A DNA stretch of 64,000 bases from an uncultured Woeseiaceae bacterium. Lineage in GTDB: Bacteria > Pseudomonadota > Gammaproteobacteria > Steroidobacterales > Woeseiaceae. The stretch is taken from contig CAMYJB010000002.1 in assembly GCA_947258565.1 (NCBI GenBank), positions 209,868-273,867 of the forward strand, written 5' to 3'. Of the stretch, positions 42,569 to 52,115 are shown piece after piece. Position 1 is the stretch's first letter. Each line of letters begins with the position of its first letter. The position numbers and the translations under genes are program-made. The notes under the pieces are model-generated. The model saw only the letters and a list, made by a program, of their open reading frames with translations, did not search any database and had not been told where the DNA came from.

Positions 42569-44065
42569 ATGGACAGACGACGTTTTCTGCAGTCTTCGAT
42601 TGCAGCCGGTGTGTCGGCTGCTCTGCCGGCATCGCAGGCTTTCGCGGCTTTTCAGGCGCTTACTCAGGTAACCGGCGACGTACGCGCGGTGACGGGCGAG
42701 GGCCGTGAGATTTCACTGGAGCAGGCTGCGGTACAGGAACTGGTGGATAGCCTGCGGGGCAACCTGTTGATGCCGGGTAATCCGGGCTACGACGTGGCTC
42801 GCCGGGTACTCAATGCGTCGATCGACAGGCACCCCGCACTGATCGTCCAGCCGACCGGCGTCGCAGACATTCAGAATGCCGTGACGTTCGCACGGGAGCG
42901 ACGTTTACTGCTCGCCGTCAAATGCGGCGGTCACAGCTTCGCAGGCAAGTCCACCTGCGACGGCGGCATGCAGATCGACCTGTCATTGTTCCGACATGCT
43001 CGCATCGACCCGCAATCGCGCACGGCGTACGTCGCCGGCGGCAGCTTGCTGGCTGCACTCGACCACGAAGCCATGGCGCATGGCCTGGTGACGCCGGCCG
43101 GGACCGTGTCCCATACCGGTGTCGGCGGGCTCAGCACGGCCGGGGGTTTCGGGCGAATATCCCGGCGCTTCGGATTGACGCTCGACAATATCAAGGGCGT
43201 CGATATCGTCACTGCAGACGGCAACCTGGTCCGCGCAAGCGGCGAGGAGAATCCGGAACTCTACTGGGGTGTCCGCGGCGGCGGCGGCAATTTCGGCATC
43301 GTAACCTCGTTCCGGTATGCCCTTCATCCGATGCAGCGCCAGGTCATCGGCGGCGAGGTTGTATTTCCGCTGGACCGGGCGCGCGATCTCATTCGTTTCT
43401 ATGCGGATTTCTCCGTGCAGGCACCCGACGACCTGTATATCGATTTCTACGTCAATGCCACGGCGTCGGGTCAGGGCAGCGGCGCGGGGTTTCACATCTG
43501 TTATTCCGGCCCCGAAAACAAGGCGGAAGCTGTCCTTGCGCCTGTCAGGAAGCTCGGCGAGCCGGCGTTCACCAACCTTGGACCGGTCGATTACGTCGCA
43601 ATCCAGCGCAGCTGGGATTACACCGACTTCCGCAATATCGGCGAATACATGAAAAGCGGCTTCGTCAATGAATATCCCGACAACATGCTGGATGCAGCGA
43701 TTTCCGGATTCGAAGCGGACCCGGGGCGCAATACGATGCTGTATTTCCAGCAGTCCGGTGGCGCGATCGGCCGGGTACCCGTTGCTGCGACCGCATTCCC
43801 TCACCGCAATGCGCTGGCAGCGATGATGGTGCTGGCCAGCTGGCCGCTTGATACAGACGGTTCTCGACACATCGATTACCTGCGGGACTACTGGAGTACG
43901 ATTGAGCCGCGAACGGACGGGTTCTACACGGTCGACGTTGCCAACGAGGCACAGCAGTACGTGAACAACAATTACCAGGGCAACTTCCCGCGGTTGTTAA
44001 AAGTCAAGAAGCAGTACGACCCGGATAATCTCTTCCGGCTTAACGCCAATATTGCACCGGCTTGA
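42569..44065 (+). CDS. Tat-exported FAD-linked oxidase (berberine-bridge type)
   Basis: 498 residues from the ATG with GGGGGGT upstream. The N-terminus MDRRRFLQSSIAAG is a twin-arginine signal, cleavage near 32 (AFA). The PCMH FAD domain has the covalent-FAD His in KCGGHSFAGKS, then VGGLSTAGGFGRISRRFGLT and WGVRGGGGNFGIVTSF. The second attachment site of bicovalent enzymes (Cys) is absent: VSHTGVGG stands there. The C-terminal BBE motif is YVNNNYQGNFPRLLKVKKQY. Members oxidise sugars, alcohols or alkaloid-like compounds with O2. Export with folded cofactor fits Tat. Substrate unknown. Confidence 0.85.
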   Translation: MDRRRFLQSSIAAGVSAALPASQAFAAFQALTQVTGDVRAVTGEGREISLEQAAVQELVDSLRGNLLMPGNPGYDVARRVLNASIDRHPALIVQPTGVADIQNAVTFARERRLLLAVKCGGHSFAGKSTCDGGMQIDLSLFRHARIDPQSRTAYVAGGSLLAALDHEAMAHGLVTPAGTVSHTGVGGLSTAGGFGRISRRFGLTLDNIKGVDIVTADGNLVRASGEENPELYWGVRGGGGNFGIVTSFRYALHPMQRQVIGGEVVFPLDRARDLIRFYADFSVQAPDDLYIDFYVNATASGQGSGAGFHICYSGPENKAEAVLAPVRKLGEPAFTNLGPVDYVAIQRSWDYTDFRNIGEYMKSGFVNEYPDNMLDAAISGFEADPGRNTMLYFQQSGGAIGRVPVAATAFPHRNALAAMMVLASWPLDTDGSRHIDYLRDYWSTIEPRTDGFYTVDVANEAQQYVNNNYQGNFPRLLKVKKQYDPDNLFRLNANIAPA

Positions 44066-44078
44066 GGCGGCTTCCGAC

Positions 44079-44906
44079 TTACTGCGCCGACCAGCCGCCG
44101 TCGACGGGCAGAATCGCGCCCGTGATCGATGCGGCGGCGTCGCTGCAAAGGAAGATGACGAGTTCGGCGATCTCGTCGATCTGGATGAACTTCTTCGTCG
44201 GTTGCGCGGCGAGCATGACATCGCGCACGACTTCATCCTCGGTGATGCCGCGCGCTCGCGCGGTGTCCGTGATCTGCCCGGTAACGAGCGGCGTTTCAAC
44301 GTAACCCGGGGCAATCGAATTCACGGTGATGTTCTGCTGTGCGAGTTCGAGTGCAACGACCTTGGTGAGCCCGGCAACGCCGTGCTTCGCGGCGACATAG
44401 GCCGCTTTGTACGGCGACGCCACCAGCGCGTGCAGGGACGAGATGTTGATGATGCGGCCCCAGCCGGCCGCCTGCATGTGGGGAGTCGCAGCGCTGATCG
44501 TGTGGAATGAGGACGACAGGTTGGTCGCAATGATGTCGTCCCACTTCCCGGGCGGGAAGTCCTGAATCGGCGAAACAAATTGTATTCCCGCGTTGTTGAC
44601 GAGTATGTCGATGGTGCCGAAGGTGCCGACTGCTTCTTCGACCATTGCACTGATCTCGGCCGGCTGAATCATGTTCGCGGGCGAGAAGACGACCTGACCG
44701 GGGCCGGCATCATCGACAGAGCGGACGGCCGCATCGACCTGGCCCTGTTCGCCCAGCCCGTTCACCATGACGTTCGCGCCGGCTGCGGCGAGGCGGCGTG
44801 CAATTCCAAGGCCGATGCCGCTCGTCGACCCCGTGACAACCGAGTTCTTTCCTGCGAGCAAGTCGTTGTTCCCGGTACCCGTATTTCTCACGATCGTTCC
44901 TCTCAC
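44079..44906 (-). CDS. bdhA: D-3-hydroxybutyrate dehydrogenase (SDR)
   Basis: 275 residues. SDR fold: cofactor motif VTGSTSGIGLGIARRLAA, NNAGIQF, catalytic Ser in IINISSLHALVA and YxxxK in AAYVAAKHG. The C-terminus PTKKFIQIDEIAELVIFLCS, then ASITGAILPVDGGWSAQ, is typical of 3-hydroxybutyrate dehydrogenase. It oxidises (R)-3-hydroxybutyrate to acetoacetate with NAD, the exit step of PHB degradation, which fits the PHB genes 8 kb away. It overlaps the MFS gene by four bases, so uptake or export of a hydroxyacid may be linked. Confidence 0.88.
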   Translation of the reverse strand: MRGTIVRNTGTGNNDLLAGKNSVVTGSTSGIGLGIARRLAAAGANVMVNGLGEQGQVDAAVRSVDDAGPGQVVFSPANMIQPAEISAMVEEAVGTFGTIDILVNNAGIQFVSPIQDFPPGKWDDIIATNLSSSFHTISAATPHMQAAGWGRIINISSLHALVASPYKAAYVAAKHGVAGLTKVVALELAQQNITVNSIAPGYVETPLVTGQITDTARARGITEDEVVRDVMLAAQPTKKFIQIDEIAELVIFLCSDAAASITGAILPVDGGWSAQ

Positions 44907-46168
44907 TCTTCCCAGTCTTTAGCGAGCCGTTTCGCGCTGGCGAGGAAAAGAATAGCAGCAATCAGGTAGAAGCTCGTGCCGGTCAATATGGCGTAACGCA
45001 GTGAGTCATCGCCGAAACGGGCCTCGAGATTGTCCGAGATCAGGCCGAGTGCGACGGTACCGGCGCCGATGCCGATCAGGTTGTTGATGAACAGGAAGAT
45101 CGCGGATGCGGTAGCGCGCATCGTCGGTGGAACGACATGCTGGATCGCCGACAAGACCGGGCCCAGCCAGGCGAGCCCGAGACCCGTCGGGATCAGCAAC
45201 GCAAAAAACGTCGTGGTGAGATTCGGCGACAGGATAGCCAGTATGTACAGGGGGACCGTTGCGAGGAACGCGATTGCCGGAATGATGACGTAGTTGCCGC
45301 GTTTGCCGGCGCCGAACCGGTCGGCCATGTAGCCGCCTGCCCAGGTGCCCGCGATCCCGCCGATCAGCAGAATCGAACCGAATACCACGGAGGCCTCGAG
45401 CAATTCCAGTCCGAAGCTGCGCACGAAGAACGAGGGCAGCCAGAAGAACAGGCCGTAACCCATCATCGAAGAGGCTGCGGCGCCGAGCGAGATGATCCAG
45501 AAACTCGGCTTGTGCATCAGCAGCTGGACGATCTGCACGAGCGTCGGTGCTGGCGCGTCCGGACCCTTGGCATCGTACTGGCCGCGCGGCGGCTCCGCGA
45601 CGGTCAGCTTGAATATCGGCGCGACCAGGATGCCGGCGATGCCGACCGCGAAGAACGCGAAGCGCCAATCAATGATCGACGCGATGTAGCCACCGAAGAG
45701 GATTCCCAGCGCGCTGCCGATCGGGATGCCGAAAGAATAGACGCTCAGCGCTCGTGCCCGCTGGTGCGAGGGGAAATAGTCCGAGATCAGCGAGTAGGCC
45801 GGGGCGACGCCGCCGGCTTCGCCGACACCGACACCGAGCCGTGCGAGAAACAACTGCCAGAAGTTGGTGGCCAGGCCGCAGGCGGCGGTCATGCCGCTCC
45901 AGATGGTCAGCGCCGCCGTCATGATCCAGGTGCGCTTCCAGCGATCGGCGAGTATTGCCACCGGGATGCCGAGGCCGGTATAGAAGAGCGCGAACGCCAG
46001 GCCGCCCATGAGGCCGAGCTGCGTGTCGGTTAGGTTGAGATCCGCCTTGATCGGTACGGCGAGGATGCCGACGATCTGGCGATCGATGAAGTTGAAGGTA
46101 TAGACGACGACGAGAATGAACATGACGTAGGCGCGATAGCCCGGCGATTTCGTGTCCATTCTCATCAT
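44903..46168 (-). CDS. MFS transporter (spinster-like)
   Basis: 421 residues and twelve hydrophobic segments. The opening YVMFILVVVYTFNFIDRQIV, loop 2-3 GIPVAILADRWKRTW and VGVGEAGGVAPAYSLISDYF, then GALGILFGGYI-like segments, match the spinster-type MFS branch common in marine and sterol- or hydrocarbon-degrading proteobacteria. Its stop overlaps the bdhA start. The substrate is unknown; a hydroxyacid or a lipid-derived compound is suggested by neighbours only. The TonB receptor gene upstream (46242-48599) is 73 bases away on the same strand. Confidence 0.85.
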   Translation of the reverse strand: MMRMDTKSPGYRAYVMFILVVVYTFNFIDRQIVGILAVPIKADLNLTDTQLGLMGGLAFALFYTGLGIPVAILADRWKRTWIMTAALTIWSGMTAACGLATNFWQLFLARLGVGVGEAGGVAPAYSLISDYFPSHQRARALSVYSFGIPIGSALGILFGGYIASIIDWRFAFFAVGIAGILVAPIFKLTVAEPPRGQYDAKGPDAPAPTLVQIVQLLMHKPSFWIISLGAAASSMMGYGLFFWLPSFFVRSFGLELLEASVVFGSILLIGGIAGTWAGGYMADRFGAGKRGNYVIIPAIAFLATVPLYILAILSPNLTTTFFALLIPTGLGLAWLGPVLSAIQHVVPPTMRATASAIFLFINNLIGIGAGTVALGLISDNLEARFGDDSLRYAILTGTSFYLIAAILFLASAKRLAKDWEE

Positions 46169-46241
46169 TCTGCCTTGCCTGAGACCGAAGAAGACGCGAC
46201 GGGCCGAAAGAGGGGGAGGCTTCCGGCCCGTCGCGGGACGA

Positions 46242-48599
46242 TCAGAATACGTACTCGACCGTCGCGGTTACAGTCCCAGGCGGGCCATAGAATGCAGTGA
46301 CGTTGCCTTCGAGGCCCAGTGTGGGGAAGTTGTAGCCGGCAACTTTGTATTCTTCGTCGCCAAGGTTCTTGCCGTGTAGCCCGACACGCCAGTGCCCGTC
46401 GTCGTCTTCCCAGACAACGCTGAGATCCCAGAGCGTGAAGGCGTCCTGGTCGAGCAGCTCGTTGGGAAACTCGAACTGGCTCGCTTTGTCACGATAAGCG
46501 AATGACGGGATGAAAAAGAACGTGCCGCCGTTGCCGAACATCGACATCGGACGCTCGTAGGTCATCGCGCCGCTGGCCGTCCACTCCGGCGTATTCTGGA
46601 ATACGGCCTGGTCCGAAACGTCGGTGCCCGTGGCGTCGATGAACTCCGTGTATTCCGCATCGAGCCAGCCGAGCGCCCAGCGGAACGACCAGTTGTCGTT
46701 GGCGCGGAAGCTGCCCTCGAGTTCAACGCCGGGGATTTCGGCCGCGCCGGCATTGGTCGTCACACCCGTAAATGTATCCTCGATGCCGTCACCGGTGGTG
46801 TCGACGCCGACGGAACCGGGGATCTGCACGTCTTCGTAATCTGCGAAAAAGACTGCGATGCTGGACATCAGGCGGCCGTCGAGTGTGTTCGTTCGCCAGC
46901 CCAGCTCGTACGAGGTGACGGTCTCCGGAAGGAACTGCATGAAATCGAAGATCTCTTCCTCGGAAACGACGCCGTCGCCATCGAGATCCGGTGCTGCGGA
47001 GGTCTGGCCGCGCGGATCGAAGCTGCCGCCCTTGAAGCCTTCCGCATACGAAAGGTAAAGCGTGTGCTCGTCGCTCGGGGTCCAGGTGAGCGAGGCGCGT
47101 GGCGTGAACTCCGTCCATTCATCGCTGCCGTTGAAGTCCGACGTCGTGGCGAGCACCTGCGCAGTACCGCCGAAGGTCGGCGATAAGCCGTCACAGTCTG
47201 GATCGAATCCCGGAAGCGGGTCCGGCGGACACCAGAAGGTGCGCCGCAGTACCTGCGAAGAGCGCTTATCCGACGTATAGCGGCCGCCAAGCGAAATGCT
47301 CCAGTAATCGTTCAGGTCGTAGGAGAAGTCCGCGAACAGCGACCAGGTTTCGGTATCCACGTCACCAAACGTGTTGGCGTTCAGACCGGGCACGCCGATC
47401 AACGGGCCAACCTGCGCCAGGACGACGTCGAAGTCGTTGAACGCATTGGCATCGAGGAAGTAGTAACCCATGACGCCGCTCAGGCGGTCGCCGTTGAAGA
47501 GCAGCTGCAGCTCGGTAGAGAACTGCTCGTTCTCGTACACGACCGGCACGTCGAGGTCCGCGGCCGGCAGGCTGTCGAAGTCGATCGGCGACCACGTCTC
47601 GTCCTCACGGTTGGCGATGATCGCCTTCGCGGTCCACGCGTCGCTTAGCTCCCATTCAGCCAGGAACGAGATGCCAGAATTTTCGACATCCTGCTCGGGC
47701 ACATCGAGGCCACCGCGCGTATCGAACACGTCGTCGAGAACCGGATCACCCGAGAACCCGGCCGGGAGCAGCCGGTGGCCGAATTTCGGGCTGGAGGAAT
47801 CCTCGGTGAGGTCGCCGGAGAGGCGCAGGAACAGGCTGTCGGTGACATCCCACTCGGCTGTTGCGCGGAAGCCGAGGATCTCCTTGTCGTATTGTTCACC
47901 ACCGTTGGTGAGATTGTCGCCAAAGCCGTCGTGTGTGAAAGCGGCTACCGTGCCGCCGATGCGAAAGCTATCGGTCAGCGGCGCCGACGCCGTAACCAGG
48001 CCGTCCAGCTGGCTATAGGTGCCGACCGAGCCGCGTACCCTCACCATCGGCTCGGCCTGGATACGACGTGTGACGTACTTGATGGCGCCACCGATGGTGT
48101 TGCGGCCGTACAGTGTACCCTGCGGGCCCCGCAGTACCTCGATACGCTCGACTTCGTACAGGTCGAGTACGGCGGCATGCGGCCGGTTGAAATAGACATC
48201 GTCGACGTAGAGGCCGACGCCTGCCTCGAATCCGGCGACAGGGTCCTGCTGGCCGACGCCGCGAATGAACGCCGTCAGCGTGGTGTTAGTGCCGCGCGAA
48301 ACTTCGAGCGTGACGTTCGGGCTCTGTTTCGCAATTTCGACGATGTTGACAGCACCGACGCGCTCGAGATCGACGCCGCCGAGCACGGAGATGGACAGCG
48401 GAACCTCCATCAGCGATTCCTCGCGACGGCGCGCGGTGGTGACGATGATCTCGTCGATGGCCCCGTCTGCGCTGCTTTGCTGTGCCGCGGCAGGTTCGGC
48501 GACCGCGAACAGCGATAGCGCCGCCGCGGCCAGGCCGGCGCCGGCCAATGCCCGTAGCTGCCGGTCCGGATTGATGGGAATAGTGGTGTCTTTGAACAT
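46242..48599 (-). CDS. TonB-dependent receptor
   Basis: 785 residues from the ATG at 48599, with AAGGGGG 6 bases upstream; the longer frame has no ribosome site. Signal peptide ending PAAA near residue 39, TonB box DEIIVTTARRREES, plug (IEVLRGPQGTLYGRNTIGGA) and barrel ending TVEYVF. It resembles the large substrate-diverse receptors of sphingomonads and marine gammaproteobacteria. It runs toward the MFS and bdhA genes, while an alpha/beta hydrolase lies upstream (34-base gap). The four may be one unit importing and using an ester-type substrate; the substrate is not known. Confidence 0.88.
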   Translation of the reverse strand: MFKDTTIPINPDRQLRALAGAGLAAAALSLFAVAEPAAAQQSSADGAIDEIIVTTARRREESLMEVPLSISVLGGVDLERVGAVNIVEIAKQSPNVTLEVSRGTNTTLTAFIRGVGQQDPVAGFEAGVGLYVDDVYFNRPHAAVLDLYEVERIEVLRGPQGTLYGRNTIGGAIKYVTRRIQAEPMVRVRGSVGTYSQLDGLVTASAPLTDSFRIGGTVAAFTHDGFGDNLTNGGEQYDKEILGFRATAEWDVTDSLFLRLSGDLTEDSSSPKFGHRLLPAGFSGDPVLDDVFDTRGGLDVPEQDVENSGISFLAEWELSDAWTAKAIIANREDETWSPIDFDSLPAADLDVPVVYENEQFSTELQLLFNGDRLSGVMGYYFLDANAFNDFDVVLAQVGPLIGVPGLNANTFGDVDTETWSLFADFSYDLNDYWSISLGGRYTSDKRSSQVLRRTFWCPPDPLPGFDPDCDGLSPTFGGTAQVLATTSDFNGSDEWTEFTPRASLTWTPSDEHTLYLSYAEGFKGGSFDPRGQTSAAPDLDGDGVVSEEEIFDFMQFLPETVTSYELGWRTNTLDGRLMSSIAVFFADYEDVQIPGSVGVDTTGDGIEDTFTGVTTNAGAAEIPGVELEGSFRANDNWSFRWALGWLDAEYTEFIDATGTDVSDQAVFQNTPEWTASGAMTYERPMSMFGNGGTFFFIPSFAYRDKASQFEFPNELLDQDAFTLWDLSVVWEDDDGHWRVGLHGKNLGDEEYKVAGYNFPTLGLEGNVTAFYGPPGTVTATVEYVF

Positions 48600-48633
48600 G
48601 TCAGCCCCCTTGGTGCTTGATGCGTGTCTGAAA

Positions 48634-49473
48634 TTACTCATTACCCTGTTGCTCCAGCTCGTCGGCAAAGCCGGCGAGCGTTTGATTGAATCGCTGCGGT
48701 TCCTCGAGGTGTGGCGCGTGCCCCGAATCCGCAAAACACACGCGCCTCGATTTCGAAATGTGCCGCTGCATCCAGATCGCCGCGTCCTCGGTGTAGATCT
48801 GGCTGAGCGCGCCGTAAGTAACGAGCGTCGGCACGTCGAGTTCCTGGACGGTCGCGACGAAATCCGCGTGGACCAGCGCTTGCCAGAGATTGGTCATCGA
48901 ATCGAGGTCGTTGTCGCTGACGAGTTCCAGCATCCGGTCGATCAATTCCCGGCGTTCTATGGCCTTGCCGCTGGCGAACACCATCGGCACGTAGGCGCGC
49001 GTGAATGCACGCCAGTCGTCGCGCATTTTCGACAGGTCGATGTCGACGTCATACAGGTGCGTGCCGGCACGCAGGCCGTGCTGCCAGCCGTCGCCGTTCA
49101 GAACCCTCGGTACCATGTCGATCGTCACGATGCCCCCGATGCGGCCGCGTTGCGGCCCGGTTGCCGTCTGCCACGCAACCAGCGCGCCCATTGACCAGCC
49201 GACAAGGATGACGTCCGTGAGGTCCAGCTCGACGAGAAGCTGCTCGAGGTCGCCGGCGAGGGTGCCGATGCCGTCGCCCGAAGCGAACTTCGTCGATTTA
49301 CCGTGCCCGCGCATATCCGGGATGACGACCCGGTAACCTCTGGAGAGCTCGCGGCGTTGTTTCCCGAACGCCTCCTTGCCGAGGCTCCAGCCGTGCAGAA
49401 ACACCATGGCCGGCCCGCTGCCCTGGTCATCGAATTCGAGCGTCCCCCCGCCGTTGAGTTGTAGTGTCCCCAC
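48634..49473 (-). CDS. Alpha/beta hydrolase
   Basis: 279 residues from a GTG at 49473, preceded by AGCGGG; the frame is open to 49590, but that start would overlap the divergent TetR start. Fold marks: oxyanion HGWSLG, DMRGHGKSTKF, nucleophile Ser in LVGWSMGALVAW and catalytic His in SGHAPHLEEPQRF. It could be an esterase or lactonase acting on the substrate of the neighbouring TonB receptor. The divergent gap of 115 bases to the TetR gene is its probable control region. Confidence 0.85.
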   Translation of the reverse strand: MGTLQLNGGGTLEFDDQGSGPAMVFLHGWSLGKEAFGKQRRELSRGYRVVIPDMRGHGKSTKFASGDGIGTLAGDLEQLLVELDLTDVILVGWSMGALVAWQTATGPQRGRIGGIVTIDMVPRVLNGDGWQHGLRAGTHLYDVDIDLSKMRDDWRAFTRAYVPMVFASGKAIERRELIDRMLELVSDNDLDSMTNLWQALVHADFVATVQELDVPTLVTYGALSQIYTEDAAIWMQRHISKSRRVCFADSGHAPHLEEPQRFNQTLAGFADELEQQGNE

Positions 49474-49588
49474 GTCCCGCTGCTTACTATGTGTTTGACG
49501 GAACGACGAACCCCATGGCAGAGGAGCCAGCCCGTACCGATGGACTATCACTTGTCTAGTCGCGGCCGAGTATGCAATATTGTGAAAC
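49474..49588. promoter_or_regulatory. Divergent control region, hydrolase/TetR
   Basis: The gap between the divergent hydrolase and TetR genes contains an inverted repeat GACTA (49543-49547) / TAGTC (49557-49561) and an 8-bp palindrome CAATATTG (49575-49582) next to the TetR start. Either could be the TetR site; symmetry is modest. Confidence 0.3.
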
Positions 49589-50197
49589 ATGAATCAACAT
49601 TCAACTTCTGACAAGATTCCCAAGACAAGGCGCGGCCGCAAGACCCGTGAGAAGCTGCTGCACGCTGCAGAGGCGGAATTCGGCGAGCGCGGTTTCCCGG
49701 AAGCGTCCATCGCCAGCATCACGCAGCGGGCGGGCGTCGCCCTCGGCACGTTCTACGTCTACTTCGAGAGCAAGGAAGCGATCTTTCGCGCGCTGGTCTC
49801 GTACATGGGCGAGCTGACGCGGCAGTGGATCGGCGAGCGTGTCGCTGAGTCCCCGGACCGGCTGACCGCGGAACGCCGCGGCGTGGAGGCATTCATCGAG
49901 TTCGTAAGAACGCATCGCAACCTGTATCGCGTCGTATCGATGGCACAGTTCATTGCCGAGGATGCGTTTCGTGACTATTACTCCGTGTTTGCGGGTGCGT
50001 ACGAGGAAAACCTGAAACGTGCCGCCGAAGCCGGCGAAATCCGTGACGGTGACAACGAAGTCTGGAGCTGGGCCCTGATCGGGATGACCGTGTTCCTCGG
50101 CATGCGCTTCGCTGACTGGGACGAGGACCGTCCCGTTGCGGACATCGCCGCGGCGGTGTCCGACCTCGTCTCGAAGGGCATGGCCAGAGACGCGTAG
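49589..50197 (+). CDS. TetR-family regulator of the acyl-CoA synthetase cluster
   Basis: 202 residues. DNA-binding domain at about 17-63: LLHAAEAEFGERGFPEASIA, then AGVALGTFYVYFESKEAIF. The C-terminal half is helical and unassigned. It lies 14 bases before an acyl-CoA synthetase and diverges from a hydrolase/TonB receptor unit. This suggests it represses both in the absence of an acyl ligand. Confidence 0.9.
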   Translation: MNQHSTSDKIPKTRRGRKTREKLLHAAEAEFGERGFPEASIASITQRAGVALGTFYVYFESKEAIFRALVSYMGELTRQWIGERVAESPDRLTAERRGVEAFIEFVRTHRNLYRVVSMAQFIAEDAFRDYYSVFAGAYEENLKRAAEAGEIRDGDNEVWSWALIGMTVFLGMRFADWDEDRPVADIAAAVSDLVSKGMARDA

Positions 50198-50211
50198 GCG
50201 GGCAAATCGAT

Positions 50212-51726
50212 ATGTTCGACCAGATTCCCGACATCACGGCGCAACGTGCCCTGCTCGAACCGGACGCGGTTGCCTTCCGCGACCTCGTGCGCGGTACGAC
50301 GCTGACCTACCGCGAACTCGATGCTCGGGTGCAGTCGCTCGCAGGCTTCCTGCGTGCCGACGGCGTGGGCGAGGACGATCGCATCGCTGTGCTGTGTCGC
50401 AACCGCGTCGAGTTTTTCGAGTTGTTGTTCGCCGCTGCCAAGCTCGGTGCCGTTCTCGTGCCCCTGAACTGGCGCATGCCCGCGGGTGAGCTGGCGCCGC
50501 TCGTCAATGACGCTGCACCGAAACGGCTGTTCTTCGGTGAGGAGGACTCGGCGGTCGCTAAGGAACTCGGCGAGGGCGGCACTAAACTGGTCGGGCTCGA
50601 CGAGCCCACGGGTTCGGGCTACGAAGCGCTACTCAGCAACGCGGAACCGTTCGCCGGCCGCGAGTTCTGGCGCGGCAACGACACCTGGTACCTGATCTAC
50701 ACGTCGGGCACGACGGGCAAGCCCAAGGCGGTCATCCAGACGCCGGCCATGGCGCTCGCGAACTACGTGAATATCCGCCAGGCGATGGCGATCTCCGGCG
50801 ACGACGTCTGTCTCAATTACCTGCCGCTGTTTCACACCGCGGGCATCAACCTCGTGACCCTGCCGACACTGATCGAAGGCGGGAAGACGCTCGTGTTGCC
50901 CGGGTTCGAGGTCGACGAGGTCGTGCGGTTGCTTGCCGATGGCGCGCTCGACACGTTTTTTGCCGTGCCGGCCGTTTATCAGCAGATCAGCCTGCATTCC
51001 GAATTCCCGACGCTCGATCTGAGCAAAATACGAAACTGGGGCTGCGGCGGTGCGCCGATGCCCGACCACCTCATCCAGTCCTACCTCGAGCGCGGCGCGC
51101 GCGTCTGCAACGGCATGGGCATGACAGAGACCGGGCCGACGGTCTTCATCATGGACCCGGCGATGGTCGACAGGAAAATAGGCTCGGTCGGCAAGCCGCA
51201 GGTGCTCGCCCGCGTCAGGCTCGTCGGTCCGGACGGGGATGACGTGCAGCAGGGCGAGGAGGGCGAGTTGTTATTTGCCGGTCCGGGCATTACGCCGGGC
51301 TACTGGGGCAATCCGGCAGCGACACGGGATGCGTTCGCCGACGGCGTCTGGCTCAGGAGCGGCGACATCGGCCGGCAGGACGCGGACGGCTATTTCTACA
51401 TCGCTGGGCGAATCAAGGAGATGTTTATTACGGGCGGCGAAAACGTGTATCCCGCCGAGGTCGAAAACGTGCTGGCCGCGCACCCGGACATCCTGGAGGC
51501 TGCGGTCATCGCGATAGCGGATGAGAAATGGGGAGAAGTCGGACGGGCCTATGTGCTGGCACAGCCGGGACACCAGATACCGCCGACAGCCGAGATAACA
51601 TCGTTTTGCCGCGAACGCCTGGCGTCCTACAAAGTGCCGAAAGAATTCGTGAGCGTGCAGGACTTCCCCCGGACCGCGGCCGGCAAGATCCAGAAACACC
51701 TGCTTATCGCAGGGGATGATCCATGA
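50212..51726 (+). CDS. AMP-forming acyl-CoA synthetase
   Basis: 504 residues. Adenylate-forming motifs: P-loop LIYTSGTTGKPKAVI at about 162, NGMGMTETGPT, and the hinge region WLRSGDIGRQDADGYFYIAG, RIKEMFITGGENVYPAEVE, with the catalytic Lys in FPRTAAGKIQKH. It activates a carboxylate to its CoA thioester. Medium-chain or aromatic acids are typical of this size class; the substrate is unknown. It overlaps the following hotdog gene by four bases. Confidence 0.9.
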   Translation: MFDQIPDITAQRALLEPDAVAFRDLVRGTTLTYRELDARVQSLAGFLRADGVGEDDRIAVLCRNRVEFFELLFAAAKLGAVLVPLNWRMPAGELAPLVNDAAPKRLFFGEEDSAVAKELGEGGTKLVGLDEPTGSGYEALLSNAEPFAGREFWRGNDTWYLIYTSGTTGKPKAVIQTPAMALANYVNIRQAMAISGDDVCLNYLPLFHTAGINLVTLPTLIEGGKTLVLPGFEVDEVVRLLADGALDTFFAVPAVYQQISLHSEFPTLDLSKIRNWGCGGAPMPDHLIQSYLERGARVCNGMGMTETGPTVFIMDPAMVDRKIGSVGKPQVLARVRLVGPDGDDVQQGEEGELLFAGPGITPGYWGNPAATRDAFADGVWLRSGDIGRQDADGYFYIAGRIKEMFITGGENVYPAEVENVLAAHPDILEAAVIAIADEKWGEVGRAYVLAQPGHQIPPTAEITSFCRERLASYKVPKEFVSVQDFPRTAAGKIQKHLLIAGDDP

Positions 51727-52115
51727 GCGGGAAGTCCGATACCGTAGTGCTGGACAAGGTGCTGACGCAGGCCGACTTCGACGCGTTCGCCGAACTCTCC
51801 GGCGATGACAACCCGATCCACGTGGACCCGGTTTTTTCGGCAAAGACCCGTTTCGGCCGCACCGTGTCGCACGGGATGCTCCTGAGTACGGTATTGCGCG
51901 GCTTGCTCGAACAGCTCGTGCCGGGCGGCCGCCAGCTGGAGCAAAAGCTCATGTTTCCGTCGCCGACCTTTGCCGGCGACGCCCTGCGCTTTTCCGCGAT
52001 CCGCAAAGCGGACGATGGCCGCCACGTCGTGGCCGAGCTCAACTGCGAGCGTATCGACGACGGGGTGATTACCTGTGCCGGCGAGACGACACTGCTGCGC
52101 CCGGAGCACCGGTGA
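51723..52115 (+). CDS. MaoC/PhaJ-like (R)-specific enoyl-CoA hydratase
   Basis: 130 residues, one hotdog domain. The hydratase-2 motif FAELSGDDNPIHVDP carries the catalytic Asp and His, followed by FGRTVSHGMLLS. PhaJ-type enzymes convert 2-enoyl-CoA to (R)-3-hydroxyacyl-CoA, which can feed PHA synthase encoded 1 kb downstream. Its stop overlaps the start of the next hotdog gene, as in heteromeric MaoC pairs. Confidence 0.85.
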   Translation: MSGKSDTVVLDKVLTQADFDAFAELSGDDNPIHVDPVFSAKTRFGRTVSHGMLLSTVLRGLLEQLVPGGRQLEQKLMFPSPTFAGDALRFSAIRKADDGRHVVAELNCERIDDGVITCAGETTLLRPEHR

